NCBI RefSeq assembly: GCF_003259955.1
Contig: NZ_QLMK01000001.1
Location: 124,001 to 188,000 of the forward strand
Reading direction: 5' to 3'
DNA: 64,000 nucleotides
From: Falsochrobactrum ovis
Lineage (GTDB): Bacteria; Pseudomonadota; Alphaproteobacteria; Rhizobiales; Rhizobiaceae
In this document: one piece after another, positions 19,398-28,261 of the stretch
How positions within the stretch are numbered: position 1 is the first letter of the stretch
Layout of the letters: each line of letters opens with the position of its first letter
Program-made: the position numbers and the translations under genes
Notes under the pieces: model-generated
The model's database searches: none
What the model was told of the DNA's origin: nothing
Seen by the model: only the letters and a program-made list of their open reading frames with translations

Positions 19398-20282
19398 GTG
19401 AGTCAGATCGCCTTTTGGGGAGCGGTCGAATTAGGCCTCGTCTTCGCATTTGTAGCCATTGGCGTTTATCTGGCGTTTCGCGTGCTTGATTTCCCAGACC
19501 TTACTGTGGACGGTTCTTTCCCGCTCGGCGCGGCCGTGACCGGCGTCATGATCCTTGCGGGCTTTAATCCATGGTTCGCTGCTATCGTGGCAATGGCCGC
19601 TGGATCTTTAGCGGGACTAGTGACTGCAACACTCAATGTCCGGTTTAAAATCCTTAATCTTCTGGCCTCGATCCTCACAATGATTGCGCTGTTCTCAGTT
19701 AATCTGCGCATTATGGGTCGGCCAAATATTGCATTGATCAACCAAGAAACAATGCTCTCGCCCTTCTATGGCCATGGCATTCCAGAATATTATGTCCGAC
19801 CGGCATTTCTTTTCATATTGGTTGCCATCGCTGTTCTGCTGGTGTGGCGCTTCCTTGAAAGCGATATTGGCCTTGCCATGCGTGCAACCGGCGCTAATCC
19901 GCGTATGGCACGCGCACAGGGCGTGCGCACCGACCGGCAGATCTATCTGGGAATGGCGATCTCAAATGCTCTGGTCGCCCTTGGTGGCTCGCTCTTTGCC
20001 CAAACAAATGGCTTTGCCGACGTAACATCCGGCGTTGGCACAATTGTGGTGGGACTTGCCGCGGTCATTATCGGCGAAACACTGCTACGAACCCGCCTCA
20101 TTTTGGTGATTCTGATTGGCTGCGTGATAGGCTCGATCATCTATCGCATCGCCATCCAACTGGCTCTCTCAAATGGCAGCATTGTTGGGCTTCAGGCATC
20201 TGATCTTAACATAGCAACCGCATTGCTCGTTACCTTCGCCCTTATATTGCCGCGCCTGCGCCGCGGAGGAGCCTCGGCATGA
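19398..20282 (+). CDS. ABC transporter permease (COG4120 type)
   Basis: Integral membrane permease of 294 residues, branched-chain/TrpY type (BPD_transp_2). About eight hydrophobic segments are visible, starting with LGLVFAFVAIGVYLAFRVL. It carries the family motif DFPDLTVDGSFPLGAAVTGV and an EAA-like loop near GVGTIVVGLAAVIIGETLL. It starts with GTG preceded by AAGGA. Its end overlaps the ATPase gene by four bases. It would form the membrane channel for the binding protein encoded at 16658-17611. Confidence 0.9.
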   Translation: MSQIAFWGAVELGLVFAFVAIGVYLAFRVLDFPDLTVDGSFPLGAAVTGVMILAGFNPWFAAIVAMAAGSLAGLVTATLNVRFKILNLLASILTMIALFSVNLRIMGRPNIALINQETMLSPFYGHGIPEYYVRPAFLFILVAIAVLLVWRFLESDIGLAMRATGANPRMARAQGVRTDRQIYLGMAISNALVALGGSLFAQTNGFADVTSGVGTIVVGLAAVIIGETLLRTRLILVILIGCVIGSIIYRIAIQLALSNGSIVGLQASDLNIATALLVTFALILPRLRRGGASA

Positions 20283-21073
20283 TTGAAATTTCCAATCTCG
20301 ATGTCATTTTTGGTCGTGGAACTCCGCTCGAAAAGCAGGTGCTTCACAAAATCAATCTGACCATGGAAAGTGGTTCTTTCGTAACCGTGATTGGCTCCAA
20401 CGGAGCTGGAAAATCCACTTTGCTGAGCGTTCTTGCAGGGGATGTGATCCCAAGTGCGGGGAAAGTCATCATTAGCGGCCAAGACGTAACCCGCAAGCCC
20501 ACAGCAGAACGGGCCGGGCTTGTAGCGCGTGTATTCCAAGACCCACTCGCCGGAAGCTGCGGCACGCTGACCATTGAGGAAAATCTCGCCCTTGCTGCCG
20601 CTCGGGGCCAGAGGCGCGGCTTAACTGCCGCACTGGGCTCGCGTCGTCGTGCAGAATTTCGCGATCGCATAGCAGGTCTTAATCTGGGGCTTGAAAACCG
20701 TATGCATGACCGGATGGAGTTGCTTTCTGGCGGACAGCGTCAGGCAGTATCTCTGGTAATGGCCACGCTCGCTGGATCAGAAGTTTTGCTGCTCGATGAA
20801 CACACCGCAGCACTTGACCCCGGCATGGCCGAATTTGTCATGGAATTGACCCGGGACCTGATTGCAAAAAACAATCTTACAGCGCTTATGGTTACGCACT
20901 CTATGCGTCAGGCGCTTGATTATGGCGACCGCACTATCATGCTGCATGGCGGTAATATTCTGCTCGACGTCACCGGCGACAAACGCAAAACCCTTGAGGT
21001 GGAAGATTTAATCGAGATGTTCCGCAAAGTGCGCGGGCAAACGCTTGATGATGACGCCCTTCTCATTGAATAA
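20279..21073 (+). CDS. ABC transporter ATP-binding protein (COG1101 type)
   Basis: ATPase subunit of 264 residues that energises the importer. Walker A GSNGAGKST, Q-loop region ARVFQDPLAG, signature LSGGQRQAVSL and Walker B VLLLDEHTAALDP are present in order; the H-loop is VTHSMRQAL. DEHTAALDP with His after the catalytic Glu is usual for this subgroup. Translationally coupled to the permease by a four-base overlap, and followed by a strong terminator. Confidence 0.93.
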   Translation: MIEISNLDVIFGRGTPLEKQVLHKINLTMESGSFVTVIGSNGAGKSTLLSVLAGDVIPSAGKVIISGQDVTRKPTAERAGLVARVFQDPLAGSCGTLTIEENLALAAARGQRRGLTAALGSRRRAEFRDRIAGLNLGLENRMHDRMELLSGGQRQAVSLVMATLAGSEVLLLDEHTAALDPGMAEFVMELTRDLIAKNNLTALMVTHSMRQALDYGDRTIMLHGGNILLDVTGDKRKTLEVEDLIEMFRKVRGQTLDDDALLIE

Positions 21074-21093
21074 TTTTCCCAACCACTAACAAT

Positions 21094-21125
21094 CAGCCGC
21101 CAACAATCCATTGGCGGCTGTTTCG
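21094..21125 (+). terminator. Terminator of the ABC permease-ATPase operon
   Basis: CAGCCGCCAA (21094-21103) pairs with TTGGCGGCTG (21111-21120) around a seven-base loop, followed by TTTCGTTT. Confidence 0.85.
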
Positions 21126-21201
21126 TTTGACGGCAGATTACGTTAAACCAGTGCCATTCATATCGACACCAATGGATTGCGCGTGAATGCGCAGATGATA
21201 A

Positions 21202-22245
21202 ATGGCGCAAAAAAAAGCACACGAAGTTGATCAGTTCATAAACCGTCCGGGAAGCTCCTTTCCGGTCGTGCTTCTTTATGGCCCGGACAAAGGTTTGGTC
21301 AGCGAGCGGGCACGGCGTTATGCGCAGGCAACCAAGCTTCCTCTCGACGATCCATTCACCGTCATACGCATGGAAGCTGAGGAGATCGATGCCGATCCCG
21401 GTCGACTTGCTGATGAAGCACGGACGATCTCAATGTTTGGTGGGCAGCGCCTTATCTGGATCAAAAATGCTGGCGGTCAAAGAAAATTGGCTGAAGCAAT
21501 TAAACTTCTCGCCAACGATCCTCCGCAGGACACCTATATTTTGGTAGAGGCAGGCGATCTCAAAAAAGGTGCGGCACTGCGCAGTGCCGTTGAGAATGCC
21601 TCCGCGGGCATGGCCCTTCCCTGTTATAGTGATGACGCACGCGGACTGGATGGCGTCATTGATGATGTTCTTTCAGAATGGAAGCTCAATATCACCATGG
21701 ATGCCCGGCATTTGCTGCGAGCAAGCCTAGGCGGTGATCGTCTTGCAACCAAAGGCGAGCTCGAAAAGCTTTGTCTCTTTGCGCGCGGTAAAGACCGGAT
21801 TGACATAGATGATGTGCGCCAAGCAGTGGGCGATGTCGCTGCTTTCTCGACCGATGAGGTAATTGCTGCCGTCCTACAGGCTGATCTGCAACGTTTTGAG
21901 ACTTCATTCGACCGCGTGGTAAAATCCGGTACAGCACCTTTTCTGCTGCTCAATTCCGCCATACGTCAGTTCCAACAAATTCAGACGCTTCGACATATGG
22001 TCGATAATGAACGAAAAACTCCAACTGTGGCAGTAGCATCTGCTCGCCCGCCGGTTTTTTTCACAAGAAGGAAACTGATCGAAAATGCGGTCAGCCGTTG
22101 CAATGCAGAGATGCTCAATCGAGTTCTGGAGCGCCTGCAACGAGCGGTACTGGAAAGCCGGCAAAATACAGCCCTCGCGATTCCTATCATAAGACAATCT
22201 TTGCTGGCTATTAGCCTAGAGCTTGCCAGGAATAATCGAAGATAA
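21202..22245 (+). CDS. holA: DNA polymerase III subunit delta
   Basis: Clamp-loader delta subunit of 347 residues, which opens the beta clamp. The N-terminal VVLLYGPDKGLVSERARRYAQ corresponds to the delta nucleotide-binding-like domain without a complete P-loop, followed by RLIWIKNAGGQRKLAEA and the C-terminal collar with many basic residues. In related genomes holA follows leuS and lptE; here the upstream neighbour is an ABC transporter operon ending in a terminator, so that junction is probably a rearrangement point. No strong ribosome-binding site is visible before the ATG. Confidence 0.88.
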   Translation: MAQKKAHEVDQFINRPGSSFPVVLLYGPDKGLVSERARRYAQATKLPLDDPFTVIRMEAEEIDADPGRLADEARTISMFGGQRLIWIKNAGGQRKLAEAIKLLANDPPQDTYILVEAGDLKKGAALRSAVENASAGMALPCYSDDARGLDGVIDDVLSEWKLNITMDARHLLRASLGGDRLATKGELEKLCLFARGKDRIDIDDVRQAVGDVAAFSTDEVIAAVLQADLQRFETSFDRVVKSGTAPFLLLNSAIRQFQQIQTLRHMVDNERKTPTVAVASARPPVFFTRRKLIENAVSRCNAEMLNRVLERLQRAVLESRQNTALAIPIIRQSLLAISLELARNNRR

Positions 22246-22249
22246 TAAA

Positions 22250-22279
22250 AAGCCCCAATGCGCAGGCAAAGGGGCTTAA
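22250..22279. terminator. Bidirectional terminator between holA and parB
   Basis: AAGCCCC/GGGGCTT stem (22250-22256 with 22271-22277) flanked by an A-run on the left and TTAAAA to the right. It serves the convergent holA and parB transcripts. Confidence 0.7.
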
Positions 22280-22300
22280 AACTCTATTAAATCCAACGGG

Positions 22301-23182
22301 TTAGCTCTGTAATCTGCGGCAGATTTCATCGAGCTGCTCTAGGGAACTATAGCGGATTTTTACATCCCCGCCCCGCTCTCGATGGTTTATTTCAACTCTC
22401 ATGCCAGTGACATCAGAAAGCAATTTTTCCAACGCTTTCGTGTCTGCATCTTTCTCCACCGGACCAGATTTGCCAGCCTTTTGTTCTGTTTCGCCACGCA
22501 GCTGCGCCTGAACAAGCGCTTCCACCTGGCGAACCGACATGCCTTCATTCACAACCCGTTCTGCCAAAGCAACCGGGTCTTCGGCAGTAATAAGAGTGCG
22601 TGCGTGACCGGCCGATAGCGCTCCATCGGAAATAAAATCTTGCACCCGTTGCGGAAGTTTCAGCAATCGTAATGTGTTAGCCACATGGCTGCGGCTCTTT
22701 CCTATCACTTGCGCAAGATCATTCTGAGTATAATCATAACTATCGATCAACTGCTGATAACCCGCCGCTTCTTCAATCGCATTCAGGTCGGCTCGCTGAA
22801 CATTCTCGATAATCGCAATTTCCAGCGCAACTCGGTCATCAACATCACGAATGATAACCGGAATAGTGGCAACCCCAGCCCGCTGCGATGCACGCCAACG
22901 GCGCTCACCCGCAATGAGCTCATAATGATCTGGATTTCCCGGCGCGGGGCGCACCACAATGGGCTGCACCACTCCGTGCTCTTTAATCGACTGCGCAAGA
23001 TCTTCCAATTCCACCTCGGAAAACATCCGACGTGGGTTGCGAGGATTTCGCGTTACAAATTCGATAGGGATATTTCGTTCACTTTGAATTGGGGCTGAGC
23101 GTTCTTCCACCGGCCGATCAATATCACCGATTAAAGCGGCCAACCCCCGGCCTAAACGCTTTTTTGAAGGATCGTCGTTCAT
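22301..23182 (-). CDS. parB: Chromosome partitioning protein ParB
   Basis: CTP-dependent DNA clamp of 293 residues that loads at parS sites and spreads. It opens with the canonical KKRLGRGLAALIGD, followed by NPRNPRRMF, the CTP-binding box around AGERRWRASQRAG and ENVQRADLNAIEEA, and the helix-turn-helix YTQNDLAQVIGKSRSHVANTLRLL. The C-terminal dimerisation domain ends the protein. ATG at 23182 is preferred to a TTG at 23191. It is the last gene of a mnmG-rsmG-parA-parB run, 55 bases after parA, and several parS-like palindromes lie in the same region. Confidence 0.96.
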   Translation of the reverse strand: MNDDPSKKRLGRGLAALIGDIDRPVEERSAPIQSERNIPIEFVTRNPRNPRRMFSEVELEDLAQSIKEHGVVQPIVVRPAPGNPDHYELIAGERRWRASQRAGVATIPVIIRDVDDRVALEIAIIENVQRADLNAIEEAAGYQQLIDSYDYTQNDLAQVIGKSRSHVANTLRLLKLPQRVQDFISDGALSAGHARTLITAEDPVALAERVVNEGMSVRQVEALVQAQLRGETEQKAGKSGPVEKDADTKALEKLLSDVTGMRVEINHRERGGDVKIRYSSLEQLDEICRRLQS

Positions 23183-23237
23183 ATCACCCAATTCCCGAAA
23201 TTGTTACACCGTCGAATCGTTTAGCCAAATTAATCTG

Positions 23238-24038
23238 TCAAGCGGCCTGCAACTGCCGTTCGCGCTGGATAACTTCAGACGCAAGCTGAAGATAAGCCTG
23301 ACTTCCTGCACATTTCAGATCATAAAGAATTGCAGGCTTTCCGTGCGAAGGCGCTTCAGAAACGCGCACATTGCGAGGAATAACAGTTCGGTAAACCTTC
23401 TCCCCCATATATGCGCGTACATCATCGACCACCTGTGAGGCTAGATTGTTTCGCCTATCAAACATCGTCAAGACAATGCCTTGGATCGTCAATCCAGGGT
23501 TAATTGTCGACTGAACCTGGCTTACCGTTTCCAGTAATTGGCTCAAACCTTCGAGCGCAAAAAACTCACATTGCAGCGGAACCATGACCGAATCCGCTGC
23601 TGCCATTGCATTAAGCGTAAGCAGATTGAGCGATGGCGGACAGTCTATCAATATATAGGAAAACTTATCCGCTACTTGCGAGTCAAACCGCAGCGCATCT
23701 CTAAGACGCCGAACCCGATCCGCAGCCTGCGCTATTTCCATTTCTATTCCCAACAGATCTAGCGTCGAGGGAACGATAAAAAGATTGGGCACATCGGTTG
23801 GGATTGCTGCTTCAGGCGTGGAAGCGGCCTGCGTCAGCACGTCATAGGACGATAATGGCCTCTGATGTCGATCAATCCCCAGCCCAGTGCTCGCATTTCC
23901 TTGGGGGTCTAAATCGACCACCAGAACACTTTCCCCGATAGCTGCAAGCGCAGTCGCCAAATTAATGGCTGTGGTTGTTTTCCCCACTCCACCTTTTTGG
24001 TTTGCAATCGTTATGATACGTGAACTTGTTCTCATCAT
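23238..24038 (-). CDS. parA: Chromosome partitioning ATPase ParA
   Basis: Walker-type partition ATPase of 266 residues that binds nucleoid DNA and moves ParB-parS complexes. The deviant Walker A KGGVGKTTTAINLA lies at residue 15, then VDLDPQGNASTGLG (A' motif) and the Walker B region YILIDCPPSLNLLTLNA. Only a short N-terminus precedes the Walker A motif, as expected for chromosomal Soj-type ParA rather than plasmid RepA/ParA. It lies 34 bases downstream of rsmG, likely in the same transcript. Confidence 0.96.
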   Translation of the reverse strand: MMRTSSRIITIANQKGGVGKTTTAINLATALAAIGESVLVVDLDPQGNASTGLGIDRHQRPLSSYDVLTQAASTPEAAIPTDVPNLFIVPSTLDLLGIEMEIAQAADRVRRLRDALRFDSQVADKFSYILIDCPPSLNLLTLNAMAAADSVMVPLQCEFFALEGLSQLLETVSQVQSTINPGLTIQGIVLTMFDRRNNLASQVVDDVRAYMGEKVYRTVIPRNVRVSEAPSHGKPAILYDLKCAGSQAYLQLASEVIQRERQLQAA

Positions 24039-24072
24039 CGCCGACCTGTTTTCACTACCGTTTTTGGCTTCC

Positions 24073-24708
24073 TTAAACTCGCTGCAGCTTGCTGATTTCG
24101 AGTATTACGGAATCCGGATCAACGGCGCTCCTATGTTCTAACAGATCAAACCGCCAACGAACACGGCTTTCATCGATTTCTCTTTGGTAATCCCTACCTT
24201 TTTGGAACAGCGCTGTAGATCCGGCCTTTAGCCAGGGCTCGGCTAGTCCAAACAAATCCGTTAAAGAAGCCAATGCACGTGCAGTTATCACGTCGGGCGT
24301 TGAGATTTTTGAATAAACTGTCTCAATACGGTCTGCGTGAATCCTTACGGGTAAATCGAGGTGACCCGAGACTGTTCGCAAAAAGGCCGCTTTTTTTCCC
24401 GCACTTTCGACAAGATCAATAGAAGCGTGAGGGATATCTTTTAAAAAACAACCTATCACAATACCGGGAAACCCGCCGCCAGATCCCAGATCTAGCCATC
24501 GCTGAGCGTTCGGAGCCAAAGGCAATAATTGAGCGCAATCTAGAACATGCCGCGACCAAAGATCGGCCAATGTCGATGGAGACGCAAGATTTATAGCCTT
24601 TGACCATTTTAAAAACAGGCTCTCAAAGCCGAGCAAGCGATCCACTGTTTCACGTGAAACATGCGGTATTACCGAACGCAAGCTTTTAGTTTTGATATCC
24701 ACATTCAT
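24073..24708 (-). CDS. rsmG: 16S rRNA (guanine-527-N7)-methyltransferase RsmG
   Basis: SAM-dependent methyltransferase (GidB) of 211 residues acting on G527 of 16S rRNA. Its SAM motif [14 protein letters not shown] lies near residue 70, and the N-terminal [31 protein letters not shown] is typical. The gene begins two bases after mnmG ends. The codons for the N-terminal HVSRETV overlap a perfect parS palindrome (24646-24661), so this coding sequence doubles as a ParB loading site. Confidence 0.95.
   Translation of the reverse strand: MNVDIKTKSLRSVIPHVSRETVDRLLGFESLFLKWSKAINLASPSTLADLWSRHVLDCAQLLPLAPNAQRWLDLGSGGGFPGIVIGCFLKDIPHASIDLVESAGKKAAFLRTVSGHLDLPVRIHADRIETVYSKISTPDVITARALASLTDLFGLAEPWLKAGSTALFQKGRDYQREIDESRVRWRFDLLEHRSAVDPDSVILEISKLQRV
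24646..24661. promoter_or_regulatory. parS site (perfect consensus)
   Basis: TGTTTCACGTGAAACA, the 16-bp ParB-binding palindrome, inside the 5' part of rsmG. Confidence 0.95.
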
Positions 24709-24710
24709 CT

Positions 24711-26618
24711 TTAATTGACTAAACTTTCTTTGGCACGCTTCGCTCTAGCGCTATGCTTTTTGATCTGCGCAATTAATAGCGCCACTGCCGCCGGGGTCAT
24801 GCCATCCACTCTTTGCGCTTCAGCAATCGTGGCAGGCCGACGAAGTTTTAATTTCTGTTTAAGCTCGTTTGATAGCCCTGATATGGATTCCATATCCAGC
24901 GAATCCGGAATCGAAAGCCGCTCCTCGCGCTCCATAATTGCAATATCATTCTGCTGGCGCTTTAAATAAACTGAATATTGCGATTCAATTTCCAAAGCCT
25001 CGCGTGTTTTCGCGTCAACATCATTCAGTTCCGGCCAAATCTCAACCAACTGTTCGAAGGCAATATTCGGATAAGATAACAGCTCATAGGCTGATCGTCG
25101 CACACCATCCATATTCAAATTCAGTTGGAATTTGGCCGCAAGGTTCGGGCTTATGTTCAAGGCTTTGGTTTGCTGTCGGGCTTTGTCCAACATGTCATTC
25201 ACGGCTTTAAACTTCCGGCGCCGATCTTCCCCTAAAATTCCCCAACTTTCAGCCATAGGCGTTAAGCGCTGATCCGCATTATCAGCACGTAAGGACAAAC
25301 GGAACTCAGCCCGTGACGTGAACATCCGATATGGTTCCGTAACCCCTCGTGAGGTTAAATCGTCTATCATTACACCAATATAGGCTTCTGTTCTTTGTAA
25401 AATAACAGGTTCACTGCCGCTCGCAAACCGTGCGGCATTCATCCCCGCCAAAAGCCCTTGCGCCGCAGCTTCCTCGTAACCGGTGGTTCCGTTGATCTGA
25501 CCAGCGAGGAATAATCCTATAACCCGTCTGGTTTCCAAGCTTCGTTTTAATTCACGAGGATCGATAAAATCATATTCGATCGCATAAGCAGGCTGCAGCA
25601 TTAGAGCATTTTCTAATCCTGGAATGGATTTCAAAATCTCTCGCTGAACATCCTCTGGAAGTGAGGTCGAAATACCATTGGGATAAATGGTATGATCATC
25701 AAGCCCTTCCGGCTCGAGAAATATCTGATGACTATCTCTGTCTGCAAACTTAACGATTTTATCCTCGACTGACGGACAATATCGCGGTCCAATCCCTTCA
25801 ATGGAGCCGGAATACATCGCAGATCGGTGCAGATTGGCCCGAATAATATCATGGGTCTTGGTCGTCGTGTGCGTGATCCCGCAATCGATCTGCGGCGTCG
25901 TAATCCGATCCGTCATCAAAGAAAACGGTATCGGGTTCTCGTCGGCAGACTGAAATGCAAGTCCGCTCCAATCAATTGTCCGCGCATCCAGCCGAGCCGG
26001 TGTACCGGTTTTAAGACGTCCCAGCGCAAATCCCAACTTGTCGAATTTCTCCGATAAGCCCAAGGCCGGCTTCTCGCCCATCCGACCCGCCGGAAATTGC
26101 TTATCACCTATATGGATCAATCCATTCAAGAACGTTCCAGTAGTAATAACGGCAGCAGCACACGAAATTACTCGTCCGTCCGAAAGAACGACTCCGGTAA
26201 TCCTATCATCCTCTACCACAATATCATGCGCGCCACCTTCGATGATGGTCAGATTTTCTTGTTCAGATATTAGCTCTTGAATTGCGAGTTTATAAAGCTT
26301 GCGATCTGCCTGCGTACGCGGGCCACGCACCGCCGGACCTTTACGGCGGTTCAACAGGCGAAACTGGATCCCAGCTTTATCAGCCGCCCGCGCCATCAAT
26401 CCATCAAGCGCATCAATCTCACGCACGAGATGGCCTTTCCCTAACCCTCCGATGGCCGGGTTACAGGACATAACGCCAATTGTATCAAATCGGTGAGTGA
26501 TGAGCGCCGTATTCGCACCGGCGCGCGCCGCCGCTGCTGCTGCTTCACATCCTGCGTGCCCTCCGCCGATGATGATAACGTCGAAAGCCTTGACGTCGTG
26601 AGTTGATACAAGTTTCAT
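24711..26618 (-). CDS. mnmG: tRNA uridine-5-carboxymethylaminomethyl modification enzyme MnmG
   Basis: FAD-dependent partner of MnmE (GidA), about 635 residues, which modifies U34 of several tRNAs. FAD motif [23 protein letters not shown] near the start, then [24 protein letters not shown], the [10 protein letters not shown] segment, and the C-terminal [24 protein letters not shown] that contacts MnmE. The ATG at 26618 matches the usual N-terminus; an in-frame GTG at 26657 would add 13 residues. It has its own intergenic region of about 230 bases carrying two parS sites. Confidence 0.96.
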   Translation of the reverse strand: MKLVSTHDVKAFDVIIIGGGHAGCEAAAAAARAGANTALITHRFDTIGVMSCNPAIGGLGKGHLVREIDALDGLMARAADKAGIQFRLLNRRKGPAVRGPRTQADRKLYKLAIQELISEQENLTIIEGGAHDIVVEDDRITGVVLSDGRVISCAAAVITTGTFLNGLIHIGDKQFPAGRMGEKPALGLSEKFDKLGFALGRLKTGTPARLDARTIDWSGLAFQSADENPIPFSLMTDRITTPQIDCGITHTTTKTHDIIRANLHRSAMYSGSIEGIGPRYCPSVEDKIVKFADRDSHQIFLEPEGLDDHTIYPNGISTSLPEDVQREILKSIPGLENALMLQPAYAIEYDFIDPRELKRSLETRRVIGLFLAGQINGTTGYEEAAAQGLLAGMNAARFASGSEPVILQRTEAYIGVMIDDLTSRGVTEPYRMFTSRAEFRLSLRADNADQRLTPMAESWGILGEDRRRKFKAVNDMLDKARQQTKALNISPNLAAKFQLNLNMDGVRRSAYELLSYPNIAFEQLVEIWPELNDVDAKTREALEIESQYSVYLKRQQNDIAIMEREERLSIPDSLDMESISGLSNELKQKLKLRRPATIAEAQRVDGMTPAAVALLIAQIKKHSARAKRAKESLVN

Positions 26619-26762
26619 CTGCAAATCCGAACTATTAGAATATTTGCTTCTTGCCACGAAAATTGAATTAACGGAAGTGTTAGCTGGAAAGATATCTAGC
26701 CAAGTTAAGGGGTAGACTCACAAGCTGAACCAGATGTCAACGAATTAGAGCAGACTCCACAG

Positions 26763-26780
26763 TTGTTTCACGTGAAACAA
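26763..26780. promoter_or_regulatory. parS site (perfect consensus)
   Basis: TTGTTTCACGTGAAACAA, an 18-bp perfect palindrome containing the 16-bp parS consensus, in the mnmE-mnmG intergenic region. Confidence 0.95.
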
Positions 26781-26823
26781 AACTATCGCTCGTTTAATCC
26801 CATCTTACACTGCCGTTCATGGA

Positions 26824-26839
26824 TGTTTCACGTGAATCA
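26824..26839. promoter_or_regulatory. parS site (15 of 16)
   Basis: TGTTTCACGTGAATCA differs from the consensus at one base (A to T). It lies 60 bases from the perfect site, just after the mnmE stop. Confidence 0.8.
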
Positions 26840-26850
26840 TCAAACTGTGT

Positions 26851-28179
26851 CTATTTTCCGATGCAAAATTGAGAAAAAATCACATCTAAGATTTCTTCTA
26901 CGTCAACATCTCCGGTTATTCTTCCAAGATACTGGGACGCTAGTCGCATGTTCTCGGCGCGCAATTCCAGCGGGATATCTACGCTATTAATAGCAGTTTC
27001 AATTTCTGTGATGGCTGAGCGAAGTAATCTAATATGTCGTTGGCGGGTCGGTACTGCGTCGTTCATGTCGCCAATTCGATCTTCCGCAAACTGCTGCAGG
27101 CGGTCCAATAGTTCAGTTAACCCCGCGCCGGTTACGGTAGAAATTTTGAAATCCGTTTGTCGGGTCGTTGTGGCCGTTAAGTCGTTTTTGGTACCAATTG
27201 TCCAAATTTCCGTAGCTCCGGCGTCGATCGCTACTGATATTGGATTTTGCATATCCTCCAGCAATAGCACTAAATCTGCCTCAGATATGCGTTCCAAAGC
27301 GCGCTCTATACCTATTTTTTCAACCGCACTGGTTGTCTCGCGCAACCCGGCCGTATCGGTAATATAGACTGGAATGCCACCAAGATCTAATTTCACTTCA
27401 AGAAGATCACGCGTCGTGCCCGCCTCGTCTGATATGATCGCAACTTCTCGGCCCGAAAGAAAATTCAGTAAGCTGGATTTACCTGCATTGGGCGCGCCCG
27501 CAATGACTATATGCAAACCATCTCGCAGCATAGCTGCTCGTTTGCCGGCATCGATGTGATTTTCAATTTCTAATTTGAGTTTGCCCAGCTCGCTCCAAAC
27601 CTTGTCGGATACAGATCCCGGAACGTCGCCCTCGTCGGAAAAATCAAGCTCAGCCTCAATAAGAGCTCGGGCGCGCAGAAGGCGCTGCCGCCAACCCGTA
27701 TAAAGATTACGTTGCGATCCAGAGGCTACCTGCATGGCAAGACGACGTTGCCCTTCTGTTTCCGCGGAAATAAGGTCAGCAAGCCCCTCAGCAATGGTCA
27801 GATCCATTTTACCATTGGTAAAACCTCGCCGCGTAAATTCCCCAGCTTCAGCACTACGGCAATTTGGAAATCCGGCAAGCTCTTCTAAAAGCCGCTCGAC
27901 CACAGCTTTGCCGCCATGCAAATGAAATTCCGCACAGTCTTCACCAGTAAAGCTATTGGGGCCTGGGAAAAATATAGCCAATCCGCGATCTATTGTGTCA
28001 CTGTTACGGCTACGTAATGTCTTTAGTGCTGCGTAACGCGGGGGCGGCACTTCTCCGATTATTGTTTTCATTATAAATTGAACTTGCGGGCCTGAAACTC
28101 GGATAACAGCCACGCCGGATGGTAATCGTCCACTCGACAATGCAAATACGGTTTCGTGAAAACCATCCTGTTCGACCAT
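26851..28179 (-). CDS. mnmE: tRNA modification GTPase MnmE
   Basis: GTPase of 442 residues (TrmE) that forms the MnmEG complex for wobble-uridine modification. N-terminal folate-binding domain with FPGPNSFTGEDCAEFHLHGG, GTPase domain with G1 GAPNAGKSSL, G2 TRDLLEV, G3 DTAGLRE and G4 TKND, and the invariant C-terminal CIGK. It is divergent from the thioredoxin-domain gene at 28262 and followed by parS sites and mnmG. Confidence 0.96.
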   Translation of the reverse strand: MVEQDGFHETVFALSSGRLPSGVAVIRVSGPQVQFIMKTIIGEVPPPRYAALKTLRSRNSDTIDRGLAIFFPGPNSFTGEDCAEFHLHGGKAVVERLLEELAGFPNCRSAEAGEFTRRGFTNGKMDLTIAEGLADLISAETEGQRRLAMQVASGSQRNLYTGWRQRLLRARALIEAELDFSDEGDVPGSVSDKVWSELGKLKLEIENHIDAGKRAAMLRDGLHIVIAGAPNAGKSSLLNFLSGREVAIISDEAGTTRDLLEVKLDLGGIPVYITDTAGLRETTSAVEKIGIERALERISEADLVLLLEDMQNPISVAIDAGATEIWTIGTKNDLTATTTRQTDFKISTVTGAGLTELLDRLQQFAEDRIGDMNDAVPTRQRHIRLLRSAITEIETAINSVDIPLELRAENMRLASQYLGRITGDVDVEEILDVIFSQFCIGK

Positions 28180-28261
28180 TTTATTCTCTGCCCTATACTA
28201 TCAATTAAGCTGATCTCAGCCCGGTGACGCCGCCTATAATCCGATCATGAAAGAATGCCAC

